From: Streptomyces hokutonensis
GTDB taxonomy: Bacteria > Actinomycetota > Actinomycetes > Streptomycetales > Streptomycetaceae
Assembly: GCF_000376565.1 (NCBI RefSeq)
Contig: NZ_BARG01000050.1
Span: forward strand, 1 to 64,000
DNA: 64,000 nucleotides
Direction of reading: 5' to 3'
In this document: positions 51,378 to 60,022 of the stretch, piece after piece
How the letters are laid out: each line of letters starts with the position of its first letter
Numbering within the stretch: the first letter of the stretch is position 1
The notes under the pieces: model-generated
The model's database searches: none
Seen by the model: the letters and a program-made list of their open reading frames with translations, nothing else
What the model was told of the DNA's origin: nothing
Made by a program: the position numbers and the translations under genes

Positions 51378-52241
51378 TCAGAACGGATACCACCGCACCG
51401 TCTCGTCCCCGTCCCGCAAAGATCCCACCCGACGCTCGAACTCGGTCAACGCCTCAGGGTTGCTCGGCGCATGCTGCGCAACCCAGGCACAGCTGGCCGT
51501 CTCCCGAGCACCACGCAGCACCGAACAGCCCGCCCACTCCCGCACATCCCACCCGTACGCCTCGGTGAACTCCTCATAAGCCGCCGCAGGCACCCCGTAG
51601 CGGTCACGGGACAGAGCCATCACCACCAGATCGTGCTCACGCAGATCCGCGGAGAAGGTCTCGAGATCGACCAGCACCGGCCCGTCCGGACCGACGTGCA
51701 CATTGCGGGGCAGCGCGTCGCCATGGATCGGCCCCGGCGGCAGATGGGGAGCCAGCGCGGCGGCGGCAGCCGCAAAACCGTCGCGTCGCTCACGCAGATA
51801 CGCCGCGTCCGCCGGATCGATCGCGTCACCCGCGAGCCGCAGCCAGCGCTCCACCCCACCCAGCAGCTCGCGGGGCGGGAGTTCGAAGGGAGGAGAGGGA
51901 AGGGCGTGGACGAGGCGTAGCAGTTCGGCCAAATCCCGGGGCTCGGCCGGGCATACGGAATCGGACAGCCGGTGCCACACGGTCACCGGATGTCCCTCGA
52001 CGAGGCGCGCCTTCGGGTCGGCGGCCCGCACCGCCGGCACGCCCGCCTCGGCCAGCCACACCGCGATGTCCAGCTCGCGCCGGGCGCGGTCGAGGAGTTC
52101 GGCGTCGCGGCCCACCTTGACGACCAGGTCACCGGCGGCGAACACCGCGTTCTCGCCGAGGGCGAGGAGCCGCGCGTCCCGCTCCGGGCCGGACAGTACG
52201 TCCGCCGCGGCCAGTACGTCCCGGGCCCGAGCCTCGTCCAT
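51378..52241 (-). CDS. Aminoglycoside phosphotransferase family protein
   Basis: A 287-residue APH-fold kinase with an intact catalytic loop HGDALPRN (HGDxxxxN) and metal-binding Asp in VLVDLETFSADLREHDLV. The N-lobe includes LGENAVFAAGDLVVKVGRD, the nucleotide-binding Lys region. The family modifies aminoglycosides, choline and other small molecules; substrate not evident. It diverges from the sugar ABC operon across 171 bp. Confidence 0.88.
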   Translation of the reverse strand: MDEARARDVLAAADVLSGPERDARLLALGENAVFAAGDLVVKVGRDAELLDRARRELDIAVWLAEAGVPAVRAADPKARLVEGHPVTVWHRLSDSVCPAEPRDLAELLRLVHALPSPPFELPPRELLGGVERWLRLAGDAIDPADAAYLRERRDGFAAAAAALAPHLPPGPIHGDALPRNVHVGPDGPVLVDLETFSADLREHDLVVMALSRDRYGVPAAAYEEFTEAYGWDVREWAGCSVLRGARETASCAWVAQHAPSNPEALTEFERRVGSLRDGDETVRWYPF

Positions 52242-52412
52242 CGTCCGCCTCCGTGTCGTCCCTGTGCGTGTGCGTACGGCGTCGGGTTCCCGCCATCCGA
52301 CGGCCAGTGTCGCATTCGCACAGGTGGGACGGCATGCGAGGTGCCTTGACGAGGCACACGGCGTTCACGACCATGACGGGGCCCGACCGGGCCGTGCAAA
52401 GGGGCTGATTCC

Positions 52413-53363
52413 ATGACATCGGTGACGGGGGTATCGGCGACGGAGATGCGGAGGCCGCCGAGCCGCGCGCCGGGCAGGGGCCGTCAGCGGCGCGCCTTCG
52501 ACCGTGCGGCCTGGTTCCTGGTGTTACCCGCGCTGATCCCGATCCTCGTGCTCAGCGTCGGCCCCCTCCTCTACGGCGTCCTGCTGGCCTTCACCGACTC
52601 CCAGTCGGGCCGGACCGCGCCCACGCAGTGGATCGGCGCCCTCAACTTCCGCGACCTGCTGCACGACACGCTGTTCTGGGAGTCGTTCCGTATCGGGCTG
52701 GTGTGGGCGGTCGGAGTCACGGTCCCCCAGTTCCTGCTCGCCCTCGGTCTAGCCCTTCTCCTCAACCAGGACCTGCGGCTGAGATGGCTCGCCCGCGCGC
52801 TGGCGATCGTCCCGTGGGCGATGCCCGAGGTCGTCGTCGGCATCATGTGGCGGATCGTCTACAACCCGGACGCCGGCATCCTCAACGAGACCCTGCACGA
52901 CCTCGGCCTCGGGAACGGCCGCGACTGGCTCAGCAGTCTGGGCACCGCGCTGCCCGCCGTGATCGTCGTAGGCGTCTGGGCGGGCATGCCCCAGACGACG
53001 GTCGCCCTGCTCGCCGGGTTGCAGAACACCCCGCGCGAACTCCACGAGGCGGCGGCCGTCGACGGCGCCGGAGCCTGGCGCCGCTTCCGCACGGTCACCT
53101 GGCCCGCCCTCAGACCGGTGGCGCTGTCGATCACGGCGCTCAACCTGATCTGGAACTTCAACTCGTTCGCCCTGGTCTACGTCCTGACCAGCGGCGGACC
53201 CGGCGGCCGCACCCGGCTGCCCATGCTCTTCGCCTACGAAGAGGCCTTCCGCTACGGCCAGTTCGGGTACGCGGCGGCGATGGGATGCGTGATGGTCGCG
53301 GTGATCTCGGTGCTCCTCGCCGTCTTCCTCGTAGGCCGACTTCGGGGAGGAGACGACGCATGA
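52413..53363 (+). CDS. Sugar ABC transporter permease, MalF-type (TTA codon)
   Basis: A 316-residue inner-membrane permease of the carbohydrate ABC family. About six membrane helices; the EAA motif is HEAAAVDGAGAWRRFRTVTWPALRP. Codon 38 (52524-52526) is TTA, so expression of the operon is probably bldA-dependent. The ATG has AAAGGGG upstream. It is the first gene of the operon and its stop overlaps the ATG of the next gene. Confidence 0.9.
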   Translation: MTSVTGVSATEMRRPPSRAPGRGRQRRAFDRAAWFLVLPALIPILVLSVGPLLYGVLLAFTDSQSGRTAPTQWIGALNFRDLLHDTLFWESFRIGLVWAVGVTVPQFLLALGLALLLNQDLRLRWLARALAIVPWAMPEVVVGIMWRIVYNPDAGILNETLHDLGLGNGRDWLSSLGTALPAVIVVGVWAGMPQTTVALLAGLQNTPRELHEAAAVDGAGAWRRFRTVTWPALRPVALSITALNLIWNFNSFALVYVLTSGGPGGRTRLPMLFAYEEAFRYGQFGYAAAMGCVMVAVISVLLAVFLVGRLRGGDDA

Positions 53364-54223
53364 AGACCAGGACCAGCGGTACAACAGGCATGAGGACGAG
53401 CACCGGTGCCCGCGCCGGACAGTACGTCGCCCTGCTCGCGTATCTCGTCTTCCTCGCCTTCCCCTTCCTCTGGCTGATCTCCACCGCCTTCAAGTCCCCA
53501 CGAGAGCTGGGCAGTCTGCACCCCACCTGGATTCCCCGGCACCCCACCCTCGCCAACTTCCGCCAGGCCTTCGACGAACAGCCGCTGCTGCACGCCGCGT
53601 TGAACTCCCTGCTCGCCGCGCTCGGGGCCGCGCTGATCGCGGTGGTGATCGCGACCCCGATGGCGTGGGTCATGGCCCGGCGCCGGACCCTGCTCGCGCG
53701 GGCCGCGACCGGGTGGGTGGTGGTCAGCCAGGCGTTCCCGTTCGTGCTGGTGATCATCCCGCTGTTCCTGGTGCTGAAGAACCTGCGGCTGATCGATTCC
53801 CTGGCCGGTCTGGTCATGGTCTACGTCGTGTGGTCGCTGCCGTTCGCGCTGTGGATGCTCGTCGGTTATGTGCGGGCGGTACCGGCCGAGTTGGAGGAGG
53901 CGGCGGCGGTCGACGGCGCCGGGAAGCTCCGCACTCTCGTATCGGTGACGGCACCGCTGCTCGCGCCCGGCATCGTGGCGACGGCGCTGTTCGCGTTCGT
54001 CACCGCGTGGAACGAGTTCTTCTTCGCGCTGGTCCTGCTCAAGACCCCGGAGCACCAGACCCTCCCGGTCGTCCTCACCCACTTCATCGGCGCGGAGGGC
54101 GTCGCCGACCTCGGCCCGCTGGCCGCCGCCGCGTTCCTCGCGACCCTCCCCTCCCTGCTCGTCTTCGCCCTGATCCAACGCCGGATCACGGGCGGCATGC
54201 TCACCGGGGCGGTGAAGAACTGA
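53360..54223 (+). CDS. Sugar ABC transporter permease, MalG-type
   Basis: A 287-residue permease. About six helices, with the EAA loop LEEAAAVDGAGKLRTLVSVTAPLLAPGI. Starts by ATGA overlap with the MalF-type gene and shares one base with the start of the binding-protein gene (TGATG). It forms the channel with MalF. Confidence 0.92.
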   Translation: MKTRTSGTTGMRTSTGARAGQYVALLAYLVFLAFPFLWLISTAFKSPRELGSLHPTWIPRHPTLANFRQAFDEQPLLHAALNSLLAALGAALIAVVIATPMAWVMARRRTLLARAATGWVVVSQAFPFVLVIIPLFLVLKNLRLIDSLAGLVMVYVVWSLPFALWMLVGYVRAVPAELEEAAAVDGAGKLRTLVSVTAPLLAPGIVATALFAFVTAWNEFFFALVLLKTPEHQTLPVVLTHFIGAEGVADLGPLAAAAFLATLPSLLVFALIQRRITGGMLTGAVKN

Positions 54224-55506
54224 TGCGATCCCGATGGCTCTTCGTCCTCGTCGTGGGCCTGCTCCTCGCCGGTTGCACGGGCGGCGGGGGAAACGGCTCC
54301 GGGAACGGCCGGATCACTCTCCGCTTCCAGTCCCTCGCCTGGCAGGAGGAGTCCGTCACCGCCAACAAGGAGTTGGTGAAGGAGTGGAACGCCACTCACC
54401 CGGACGTCAAGGTCGAGTACGTACAGGGCAGTTGGGACAGCGTCCACGACCAGCTGCTCACCTCCTTCGAGGGCGGTGAGGCGCCGGACATCATCCACGA
54501 CGCCTCCGACGACCTCGCGGACTTCGCCTACGGCGGCTACCTCGCCGACCTCCGGGACCTGCTGCCCGCCCGCCTCAAGTCCGATATCCCGCAGCGCAGT
54601 TGGGAGACGGCGACCTTCGGGGACGGGATCTACGGCGTGCCGTTCCTCCAGGAACCGAGGGTGCTGATCGCCAACGCGACCTGGCTGAAGAAGGCGGGCG
54701 TACGCATCCCGACCCCCGAACACCCCTGGACCTGGCCGGAGTTCAGGACCATCACCCGACAGCTGAGCGGTGACGGCAAGTACGGCGTGGCCTGGCCCCT
54801 CAAGGAGCCCGTGTCCGCCACGCTCAACCTGTCCCTCTCGGCGGGCGGCGAGCTGTTCCACCGGAGCGCCGGCGGCAAGGTGACCGTCCGCTTCGACGCG
54901 GCCGACCAGGTCGTACCGCGCACGATCCACGACCAGGCGGACGTGGACCACAGCGCCTCGCCCACAACGCTCGGCAGCGGCGGCTCGGACACCCTGCCCG
55001 GGTTCTTCGGCGGCAAGTACGCGATGGTCCCGCTCGGCTTCTCGTACCGCCAGCAGATCGTGCAGCAGGCGCCGAAGGGCTTCGACTGGCAGGTGCTGCC
55101 CGCCCCGGCCGGCGCCGACGGCCTCACCCAGGGCGTCAGCCCCCAGACCCTGTCCATCGCCGAGGACAGCCCGCACAAGAAGGAGGCCGCCGAGTTCATC
55201 GACTTCCTGCTCCAGCCCAAGAACATGGTCCGCCTGGCCCTCGGCGACTGGATGCTCCCCACCGGCACGCAGGCACTCAAGGACCCCGCCCTGCACACCA
55301 CCAAGGACGACTGGTCCACCGGAGCGGCACTCGCCGCCGACCTCGTCTCGGCGCCCGCACAGTCCGTACGCGGCTACCCGGAATGGAAGGACAAGGTGGC
55401 AACCCCGGCCTTCCAGGAGTACTACAGCGGCGCGATCACCCTGACCGGCCTACGCCAACGCCTGGAGAAGGACGGCAACTTGGTACTGGCGAGATACCAA
55501 CGATGA
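54223..55506 (+). CDS. Sugar ABC transporter substrate-binding lipoprotein
   Basis: A 427-residue MalE-type lipoprotein. The lipobox is LLLAGCTG (Cys near residue 18). The binding domain (LRFQSLAWQEESVTANKELVKEWNATHPDVKVEYVQGSWD, GGEAPDIIHDASDDLADFAYGGYLADL) is of the oligosaccharide class. No ATPase gene accompanies the operon; in Streptomyces the shared ATPase MsiK usually powers such importers. It is followed by a repeat element within 20 bp. Confidence 0.92.
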   Translation: MRSRWLFVLVVGLLLAGCTGGGGNGSGNGRITLRFQSLAWQEESVTANKELVKEWNATHPDVKVEYVQGSWDSVHDQLLTSFEGGEAPDIIHDASDDLADFAYGGYLADLRDLLPARLKSDIPQRSWETATFGDGIYGVPFLQEPRVLIANATWLKKAGVRIPTPEHPWTWPEFRTITRQLSGDGKYGVAWPLKEPVSATLNLSLSAGGELFHRSAGGKVTVRFDAADQVVPRTIHDQADVDHSASPTTLGSGGSDTLPGFFGGKYAMVPLGFSYRQQIVQQAPKGFDWQVLPAPAGADGLTQGVSPQTLSIAEDSPHKKEAAEFIDFLLQPKNMVRLALGDWMLPTGTQALKDPALHTTKDDWSTGAALAADLVSAPAQSVRGYPEWKDKVATPAFQEYYSGAITLTGLRQRLEKDGNLVLARYQR

Positions 55507-55517
55507 GATGAGGCCTT

Positions 55518-55644
55518 AGGGGCGCGGGGCCGTGACATTCGCGGCTCCGCCGCGGGGCGCGACCAGCCCCCACCGACCAGCCCCCACCGACCAGCCCCCA
55601 CCGACCAGCCCCCACCGACCAGCCCCCACCGACCAGCCCCCACC
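55518..55644 (+). repeat. Intergenic repeat element ending in a 14-bp tandem repeat
   Basis: An AGGGGCGCGGGGCCGTGACA element with an internal GCGGCTCCGCCGC hairpin (about 55540-55552) leads into GACCAGCCCCCACC, repeated six times without change at 55561-55644. The unit is the 3' end of the same family seen at 51299-51327, so the element has expanded in tandem. The copies may vary in number among strains. Confidence 0.85.
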
Positions 55645-55686
55645 GAACAACCGCACCACCCTCCCCGGACGGCGCCTCCCAGCACG

Positions 55687-55724
55687 AAATCCCGTTGCCC
55701 CACTCCACCGACCCCACCTAGCGT
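55687..55724 (+). promoter_or_regulatory. WhiB7-like promoter of the leader ORF and erm gene
   Basis: AAAT (55687-55690) stands four bases before TTGCCC (-35, 55695-55700), followed 18 bp later by TAGCGT (-10, 55719-55724). An AT-rich block just upstream of the -35 is the mark of WhiB7-activated promoters. Seven bases after the -10 begins an ATG, so the transcript may be leaderless. Confidence 0.6.
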
Positions 55725-55731
55725 GAGCGGC

Positions 55732-55845
55732 ATGTCAGCCGCGAACGCGATCACTTACTCCGGTCTCGGCCGGAGCTGCACGTATGCGATCCGCATGCGC
55801 CGCGGCCCCGGTGCCCTGACCGGCCCGGGCGTCCACGCCCGCTGA
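55732..55845 (+). CDS. 37-codon leader ORF upstream of erm
   Basis: ATG at 55732 begins MSAANAITYSGLGRS and ends at TGA 55843-55845; too short to be a protein of known family. It starts at the likely transcription start and contains stem CTCCGG/CCGGAG (55758-55763 with 55770-55775) and CGGGCG/CGCCCG (55826-55831 with 55836-55841). Such short ORFs in front of ribosomal methyltransferase genes commonly act as ribosome-stalling attenuators. The erm start is 75 bp downstream. Confidence 0.55.
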   Translation: MSAANAITYSGLGRSCTYAIRMRRGPGALTGPGVHAR

Positions 55846-55919
55846 CACTTCTCCCTGTTCTTCCGGTCGGGGCCTTCGTCTGCCCGTATGCCCTTCACGG
55901 AAGACAAGGACCGCAGGCC

Positions 55920-56699
55920 ATGGCCCGCCCCACGCACGTTTCCCGCGCGCTCTCGCAGAACTTCCTCGCCGACCGCGCCACCGCAGAGTTCGTCGCCCGC
56001 CTGGCCGTCCCTGACGGCCACCAGATTCCCCTCCTCCTCGAAGTAGGCGCGGGAAAAGGCGCGTTGACCGCGAGGCTCGCGCCCCACTGCCGAGAACTCC
56101 ACGCCCACGAGATCGACCCCCGACTCGTACCGAAGCTCCGCACCCGCTTCTCCGCAACACCCCAAGTGCACGTCATCGCAGGCGACTTCATGGACACCCG
56201 CCCCCCACGCACCCCGTTCTCCGTCGCCGGAAACGTGCCGTTCTCCCGCACCGCCGACATCGTCGACTGGTGCCTGCGCGCCCCCGCCCTCACCGACGCC
56301 ACCCTGCTCACCCAGCTGGAGTACGCCCGCAAACGCACCGGGGACTACGGGAGTTGGACCCTGCTGACGGTCCGCAGCTGGCCGCGTTACGACTGGCGGC
56401 TCGTCGGGCGGGTCGACCGGCGCCGGTTCAGCCCCGTGCCGCGCGTCGACGCCGGGATCGTGAGGATCGAGCGGCGCCGGACCCCACTCCTCGAACCCAC
56501 CGAACTGCGCGGCTGGCGGCACCTGGTCGAACTGGGCTTCTCGGGAGTGGGAGGTTCGCTGCACGCCTCGCTGCGCCGGGCGCACCCGAGACGCCGCGTG
56601 GACGCCGCGTTCCGCGCGGCACGCCTCGACCCGCACGTTCTCGTCGGCGAGGTGTCGCCGGACCACTGGCTAAGGCTGCACGAGGAGTTGATGTCGTAG
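55920..56699 (+). CDS. Erm-type 23S rRNA adenine methyltransferase (Erm(O)/Lrm-like)
   Basis: A 259-residue SAM-dependent enzyme that methylates 23S rRNA A2058 and gives macrolide/lincosamide resistance. SAM-binding LLEVGAGKGALTARL (near 40-54), the acidic IDPRL, GDFMD, and the catalytic-loop GNVPFSRT (NxPF) motif are present; QNFLAD near residue 14 is the family start. The short C-terminus fits Erm(O)/Lrm-like enzymes of Streptomyces. AAGGA lies nine bases upstream. It follows a leader ORF and a WhiB7-like promoter, so expression is expected to be antibiotic-inducible. Confidence 0.9.
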   Translation: MARPTHVSRALSQNFLADRATAEFVARLAVPDGHQIPLLLEVGAGKGALTARLAPHCRELHAHEIDPRLVPKLRTRFSATPQVHVIAGDFMDTRPPRTPFSVAGNVPFSRTADIVDWCLRAPALTDATLLTQLEYARKRTGDYGSWTLLTVRSWPRYDWRLVGRVDRRRFSPVPRVDAGIVRIERRRTPLLEPTELRGWRHLVELGFSGVGGSLHASLRRAHPRRRVDAAFRAARLDPHVLVGEVSPDHWLRLHEELMS

Positions 56700-56804
56700 C
56701 GCCACCGCGCTCCGTATGATGCCGGGGTTCTGGCGCAGGCGTGACGCATGGCCTGGCCAGGGCCTCCGGGCTCGGGCCTGGCCATGTATCGCGAGGAGAG
56801 GGCA

Positions 56805-57020
56805 GTGGGTCGGATCAAGCGGATGTTCTTCGCACTCGATCGAGCCTTCGGCGGGCATCTGCCCCCGTCCGCGGCCCGCAAGCTCGCCGTTCGGCATCCG
56901 CTGCCCTGCGGCCTGGCCGTCGTCCTTGAGCGCAAGCGGATGATCCACTACGGCTTTCTGCCCCGCCCGGACCGCCCGGACCGCCCGGGCCGGCCCGACC
57001 CATCGACACCTACGAGCTGA
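56805..57020 (+). CDS. Small basic hypothetical protein
   Basis: About 71 residues from the GTG at 56805 (GAGGAGAGG just upstream); ATG at 56784 would add seven. Sequence VGRIKRMFFALDRAFGGHLP then KLAVRHPLPCGLAVVLERKRMIHYGFLP, with a terminal DRPDRPGRPDP repeat-like tail. Not recognised. It lies 23 bp before the beta-helix protein gene on the same strand and could be co-transcribed. Confidence 0.5.
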   Translation: MGRIKRMFFALDRAFGGHLPPSAARKLAVRHPLPCGLAVVLERKRMIHYGFLPRPDRPDRPGRPDPSTPTS

Positions 57021-57043
57021 CCGACCAGGGGAGCTGACCCGAA

Positions 57044-57664
57044 GTGCAGGACAAGATCATCGATCTGATGGACGAGCACCGTCGCAGGAACGGGTTCCTG
57101 ACGCTCGTAGGGATGGCCGCACTGGCCGAGACGAACACCGTCTTCGACCCGTTCTCGACGCTGATCGCCGACGATGCCGAGATCGGTGAGGGCAACACCT
57201 TCTTCCCGGGTGTCGTGGTGCGCTGCGACGGCGGGACGTGTTCCGTCGGCAGCGGCAACACCCTCCACCCGTCGACGCTGGTGATCGCCGCGAACGGTGG
57301 GCGGATAGAGATCGGGGACGAGTGTTCCCTCGGCCCCGGCGGTGTGCAGATCAAGGCCGACCAGCCCGGCTCCGTGCTGTCGGTCGGCAACCGCGTCCGG
57401 CTGCTCAACGGTGCCGAGATCGTCGGAGCCAGCGTCATCGGTGACGGTGCCCAGGTCCTCGGGGCCATCTCGGCGCGGAGCGTCCGGCTGGCCGGAGGCG
57501 ACGACTTCACCGGCGCCGATCCCGACCGCCGCGGCGCCGTACTCAAGGGAGCGGGCCTGGCCCGCGGGATCCGACTGGAGGCCGGTGAGGTGGTGAACGG
57601 CCTCGGCGACTTCGCCGCGGCGAGCGTCGAGCGCCAGCTCGCCTACCACCCGCGGAGCAAGTGA
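57044..57664 (+). CDS. Left-handed beta-helix hexapeptide-repeat protein
   Basis: A 206-residue cytoplasmic protein made mostly of hexapeptide-like turns: ADDAEIGEGNTFFPGVVVRCDGG, SVGSGNTLHPSTLVIAANGGRIEIGDECSLGPGGVQIKA, SVLSVGNRVRLLNGAEIVGASVIGDG. The fold is that of acyltransferases and gamma-carbonic anhydrases, but the His zinc triad or acyltransferase His is not obvious. The helical N-terminus IIDLMDEHRRRNGFLTLVG is ordinary. GTG start after CAGGGGAG. Confidence 0.7.
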   Translation: MQDKIIDLMDEHRRRNGFLTLVGMAALAETNTVFDPFSTLIADDAEIGEGNTFFPGVVVRCDGGTCSVGSGNTLHPSTLVIAANGGRIEIGDECSLGPGGVQIKADQPGSVLSVGNRVRLLNGAEIVGASVIGDGAQVLGAISARSVRLAGGDDFTGADPDRRGAVLKGAGLARGIRLEAGEVVNGLGDFAAASVERQLAYHPRSK

Positions 57665-57679
57665 CTGGCGGGACGCCGA

Positions 57680-57712
57680 ACCACCGGGTCTGGGCAGGCC
57701 GGACCCGGTGGT
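57680..57712. terminator. Hairpin between convergent beta-helix and MMPL genes
   Basis: An 11-bp perfect stem ACCACCGGGTC (57680-57690) with GACCCGGTGGT (57702-57712) and an 11-nt loop, placed 16 bp after the upstream stop. It likely ends transcription from both sides; no U-run. Confidence 0.7.
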
Positions 57713-57778
57713 CGTACGTCCCTCTGCTGTGCCCTGGATACGAGCCCTGGATACGAACAGGCCCTCAACCCAGCGGAG

Positions 57779-60022
57779 TTACACGCGCACCCGCTCGCCC
57801 TCGCCCGCCACCGAGGACGTGATCTCCTCCGGGGACTCGTCGTGGGTGAGGTCGGGAAGGCGGTGGAGCCACTTCGGGAAGTACCAGTTGCGCTCGCCGA
57901 GCAGTGCCATCACCGCGGGGAGCAGGACGCCCCGGATGACTGTCGCGTCGATGAGGACCGCCGCCGCGAGGCCGACGCCCATCTGCTTCATGGACTGCAT
58001 GGACAGCGTGCCGAAGATCGCGAAGACGGCGACCATGATGATCGCGGCGCTGGTGACGACGCCGGCCGTGGTGACCACGCCGTGCTGGATCGCGTCGCGG
58101 GTCGTACGGCCGCGCAGCCTCGCCTCGCGGATGCGGGAGACGACGAACACGTGGTAGTCCATCGACAGGCCGAACAGGATCACGAAGAGGAACAGCGGCA
58201 GCCAGGTGACGATGGCGCCGACGCCCTCCGCGCCCACCAGCGAGGCGCCCCAGCCGTGTTGGAACACGGCGACGAGGATGCCGTATGCGGCGCCCACCGA
58301 AAGGAGGTTGAGGACGATCGAGGTGATCGCGACCGTCAGCGAGCGGAACGACAGGAGCATCAGCAGGAAGGCGAAGACCACGACGAACGCGAAGACCGGT
58401 ACGACCGATCCGAGGAGCTGGTCGTTGAAGTCGTGCGAACCGGCGACCTGTCCGGTGATCGGTGCCTGGACGCCGTCGACCTTGCCGAGGGTGGCGGGGC
58501 GCACGTCGTCGCGGAGTTTCTCCAGGCTCTTCGCGGCCTTGTCCTGGTCGGAGCCGCCGACGAGCGGGACGGAGACGAAGGCGACGTTCTGCGCGTCGTG
58601 CAGCTTGATGTCGACCGGGCCGAGCGAGGCGCCCGAACTGACCGCCTGCGCCTTGAAGTCGGCCAACGCCTGCTTGACCTCGGGGGAGTTGATGTCCTTT
58701 GCCTTGACGACCACCTCGGCCGGCTCGGAGCCGCCGGGGAAGGCGTCGTTGACGCGGTTGTAAGTGCCCACGATCGGGAGGGAGTTGCCGAACTCCTGGT
58801 CGAGGGTGAGGTTCTCGGTCTTCATTCCGACGGCGGGAGCGGCGATCGCCAGCAGCGCGCCGGCCGCGACGAGCACGGAGACGAGCGGCTTGGCGAGCAC
58901 GCCCTTCAGGACGGCGGTCCAGAACCGGCTCTCGCCGTTGCCCCGGCGGCCGCGCCGGCGCAGGAACGGGATACGGCCCTTCTCGACCCGCTCGCCCAAC
59001 AGCGAGAGCAGCGCGGGCAGTACGGTCACCGAGCCGACCATGGCGACCGCGACGACCATCAGCGAGGCCAGGCCCATCGCCTCGAACTCGGCGAGCCCGG
59101 TGAACAGCATGCCCGCCATCGCCACGCACACCGTGACACCGGAGACGATGATCGCGCGGCCACTGGTCGCGGCGGCGATCCGCAGCGCGGCCCCGGCGTC
59201 GCGGCCGGCCTCGCGCTCCTCGCGTTCGCGGCGCAGATAGAACAGGCAGTAGTCGACGCCGACGGCCAACCCGACAAGCAGCATCACGGAGTTGGCGGTG
59301 TCGCTCATCGGCTGGACGTGGCTGACGATGCCCATCAGACCCATCGTCGCGATGATCGCGGTCATGGCCAGAGCCACCGGCAGCAGCGCCGCCACCAACG
59401 CGCCGAAGGCGATCAGCAGAATGCCGAAGGCGACGGGTACGGCGGAGTACTCGGCCTTCTTGAAGTCGTTGCCGAACGCGTCCTTGTACTGCTTCGCCAT
59501 GCTGGCGCCGCCGATCTCCTCGATCCGCAGCGAGCCGTGGTCCTTCTGCACCCCGGCGACGGCCTTCAGCACCGGCTCCACCCGGTCGCCTGCGGTGTCC
59601 GCGTCGCCCCGCATGTCGAACTGGACGAGCGCGCTCCGGCCGTCCTTCGAGATCGTCCTCGTGTCGTACGGCGAGGTGACGTCCGTGACCTTGCCGGTCC
59701 CCTCGACGGCCTTGACGACGGCGGAGACCGCGGTGCGGAACTCGTTGTCCGTGGAGGTGACCGACGCGTCCTTCGACTGGATCAGGATGGTCTCACCGGC
59801 CGGTTCCTTGATCCCGGCGTCGTCGATGATCGTGGCGGCGGTGTGCGTCTCGCCCTTCAGCTGGTCGCCCTCGTCGACGTCCACGCGGCCCGCCGCCGAA
59901 CCGATTCCCATCGCCAGCACCACGAACAGCACCCAGATGCCGACCGCGGCCCACCGGTGCCGGGCGCTCCAGCCGCCGGCCCGGGCGGCGAGCCCCCGTA
60001 CCCGCGAATCTCCGTTCCCCAT
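57779..60022 (-). CDS. MMPL/RND family transporter
   Basis: A 747-residue inner-membrane protein of the actinobacterial MMPL class. Two repeats, each with a large extracytoplasmic loop and a bundle of membrane helices; typical motifs are LVGLAVGVDYCLFYLRREREERE and the second-half LFGLSMDYHVFVVSRIREARLRG. It should export lipids or small molecules using proton-motive force. The ATG at 60022 gives the basic MGNGDSRVRGLAARAGGWSAR start before the first helix; longer forms are unlikely. Upstream lies a palindrome in an AT-rich stretch. Confidence 0.93.
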   Translation of the reverse strand: MGNGDSRVRGLAARAGGWSARHRWAAVGIWVLFVVLAMGIGSAAGRVDVDEGDQLKGETHTAATIIDDAGIKEPAGETILIQSKDASVTSTDNEFRTAVSAVVKAVEGTGKVTDVTSPYDTRTISKDGRSALVQFDMRGDADTAGDRVEPVLKAVAGVQKDHGSLRIEEIGGASMAKQYKDAFGNDFKKAEYSAVPVAFGILLIAFGALVAALLPVALAMTAIIATMGLMGIVSHVQPMSDTANSVMLLVGLAVGVDYCLFYLRREREEREAGRDAGAALRIAAATSGRAIIVSGVTVCVAMAGMLFTGLAEFEAMGLASLMVVAVAMVGSVTVLPALLSLLGERVEKGRIPFLRRRGRRGNGESRFWTAVLKGVLAKPLVSVLVAAGALLAIAAPAVGMKTENLTLDQEFGNSLPIVGTYNRVNDAFPGGSEPAEVVVKAKDINSPEVKQALADFKAQAVSSGASLGPVDIKLHDAQNVAFVSVPLVGGSDQDKAAKSLEKLRDDVRPATLGKVDGVQAPITGQVAGSHDFNDQLLGSVVPVFAFVVVFAFLLMLLSFRSLTVAITSIVLNLLSVGAAYGILVAVFQHGWGASLVGAEGVGAIVTWLPLFLFVILFGLSMDYHVFVVSRIREARLRGRTTRDAIQHGVVTTAGVVTSAAIIMVAVFAIFGTLSMQSMKQMGVGLAAAVLIDATVIRGVLLPAVMALLGERNWYFPKWLHRLPDLTHDESPEEITSSVAGEGERVRV

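Noticed and set aside
55561..55644. CRISPR array
   Set aside because: The units are 14 bp and directly adjacent with no spacers, and no cas gene is present.
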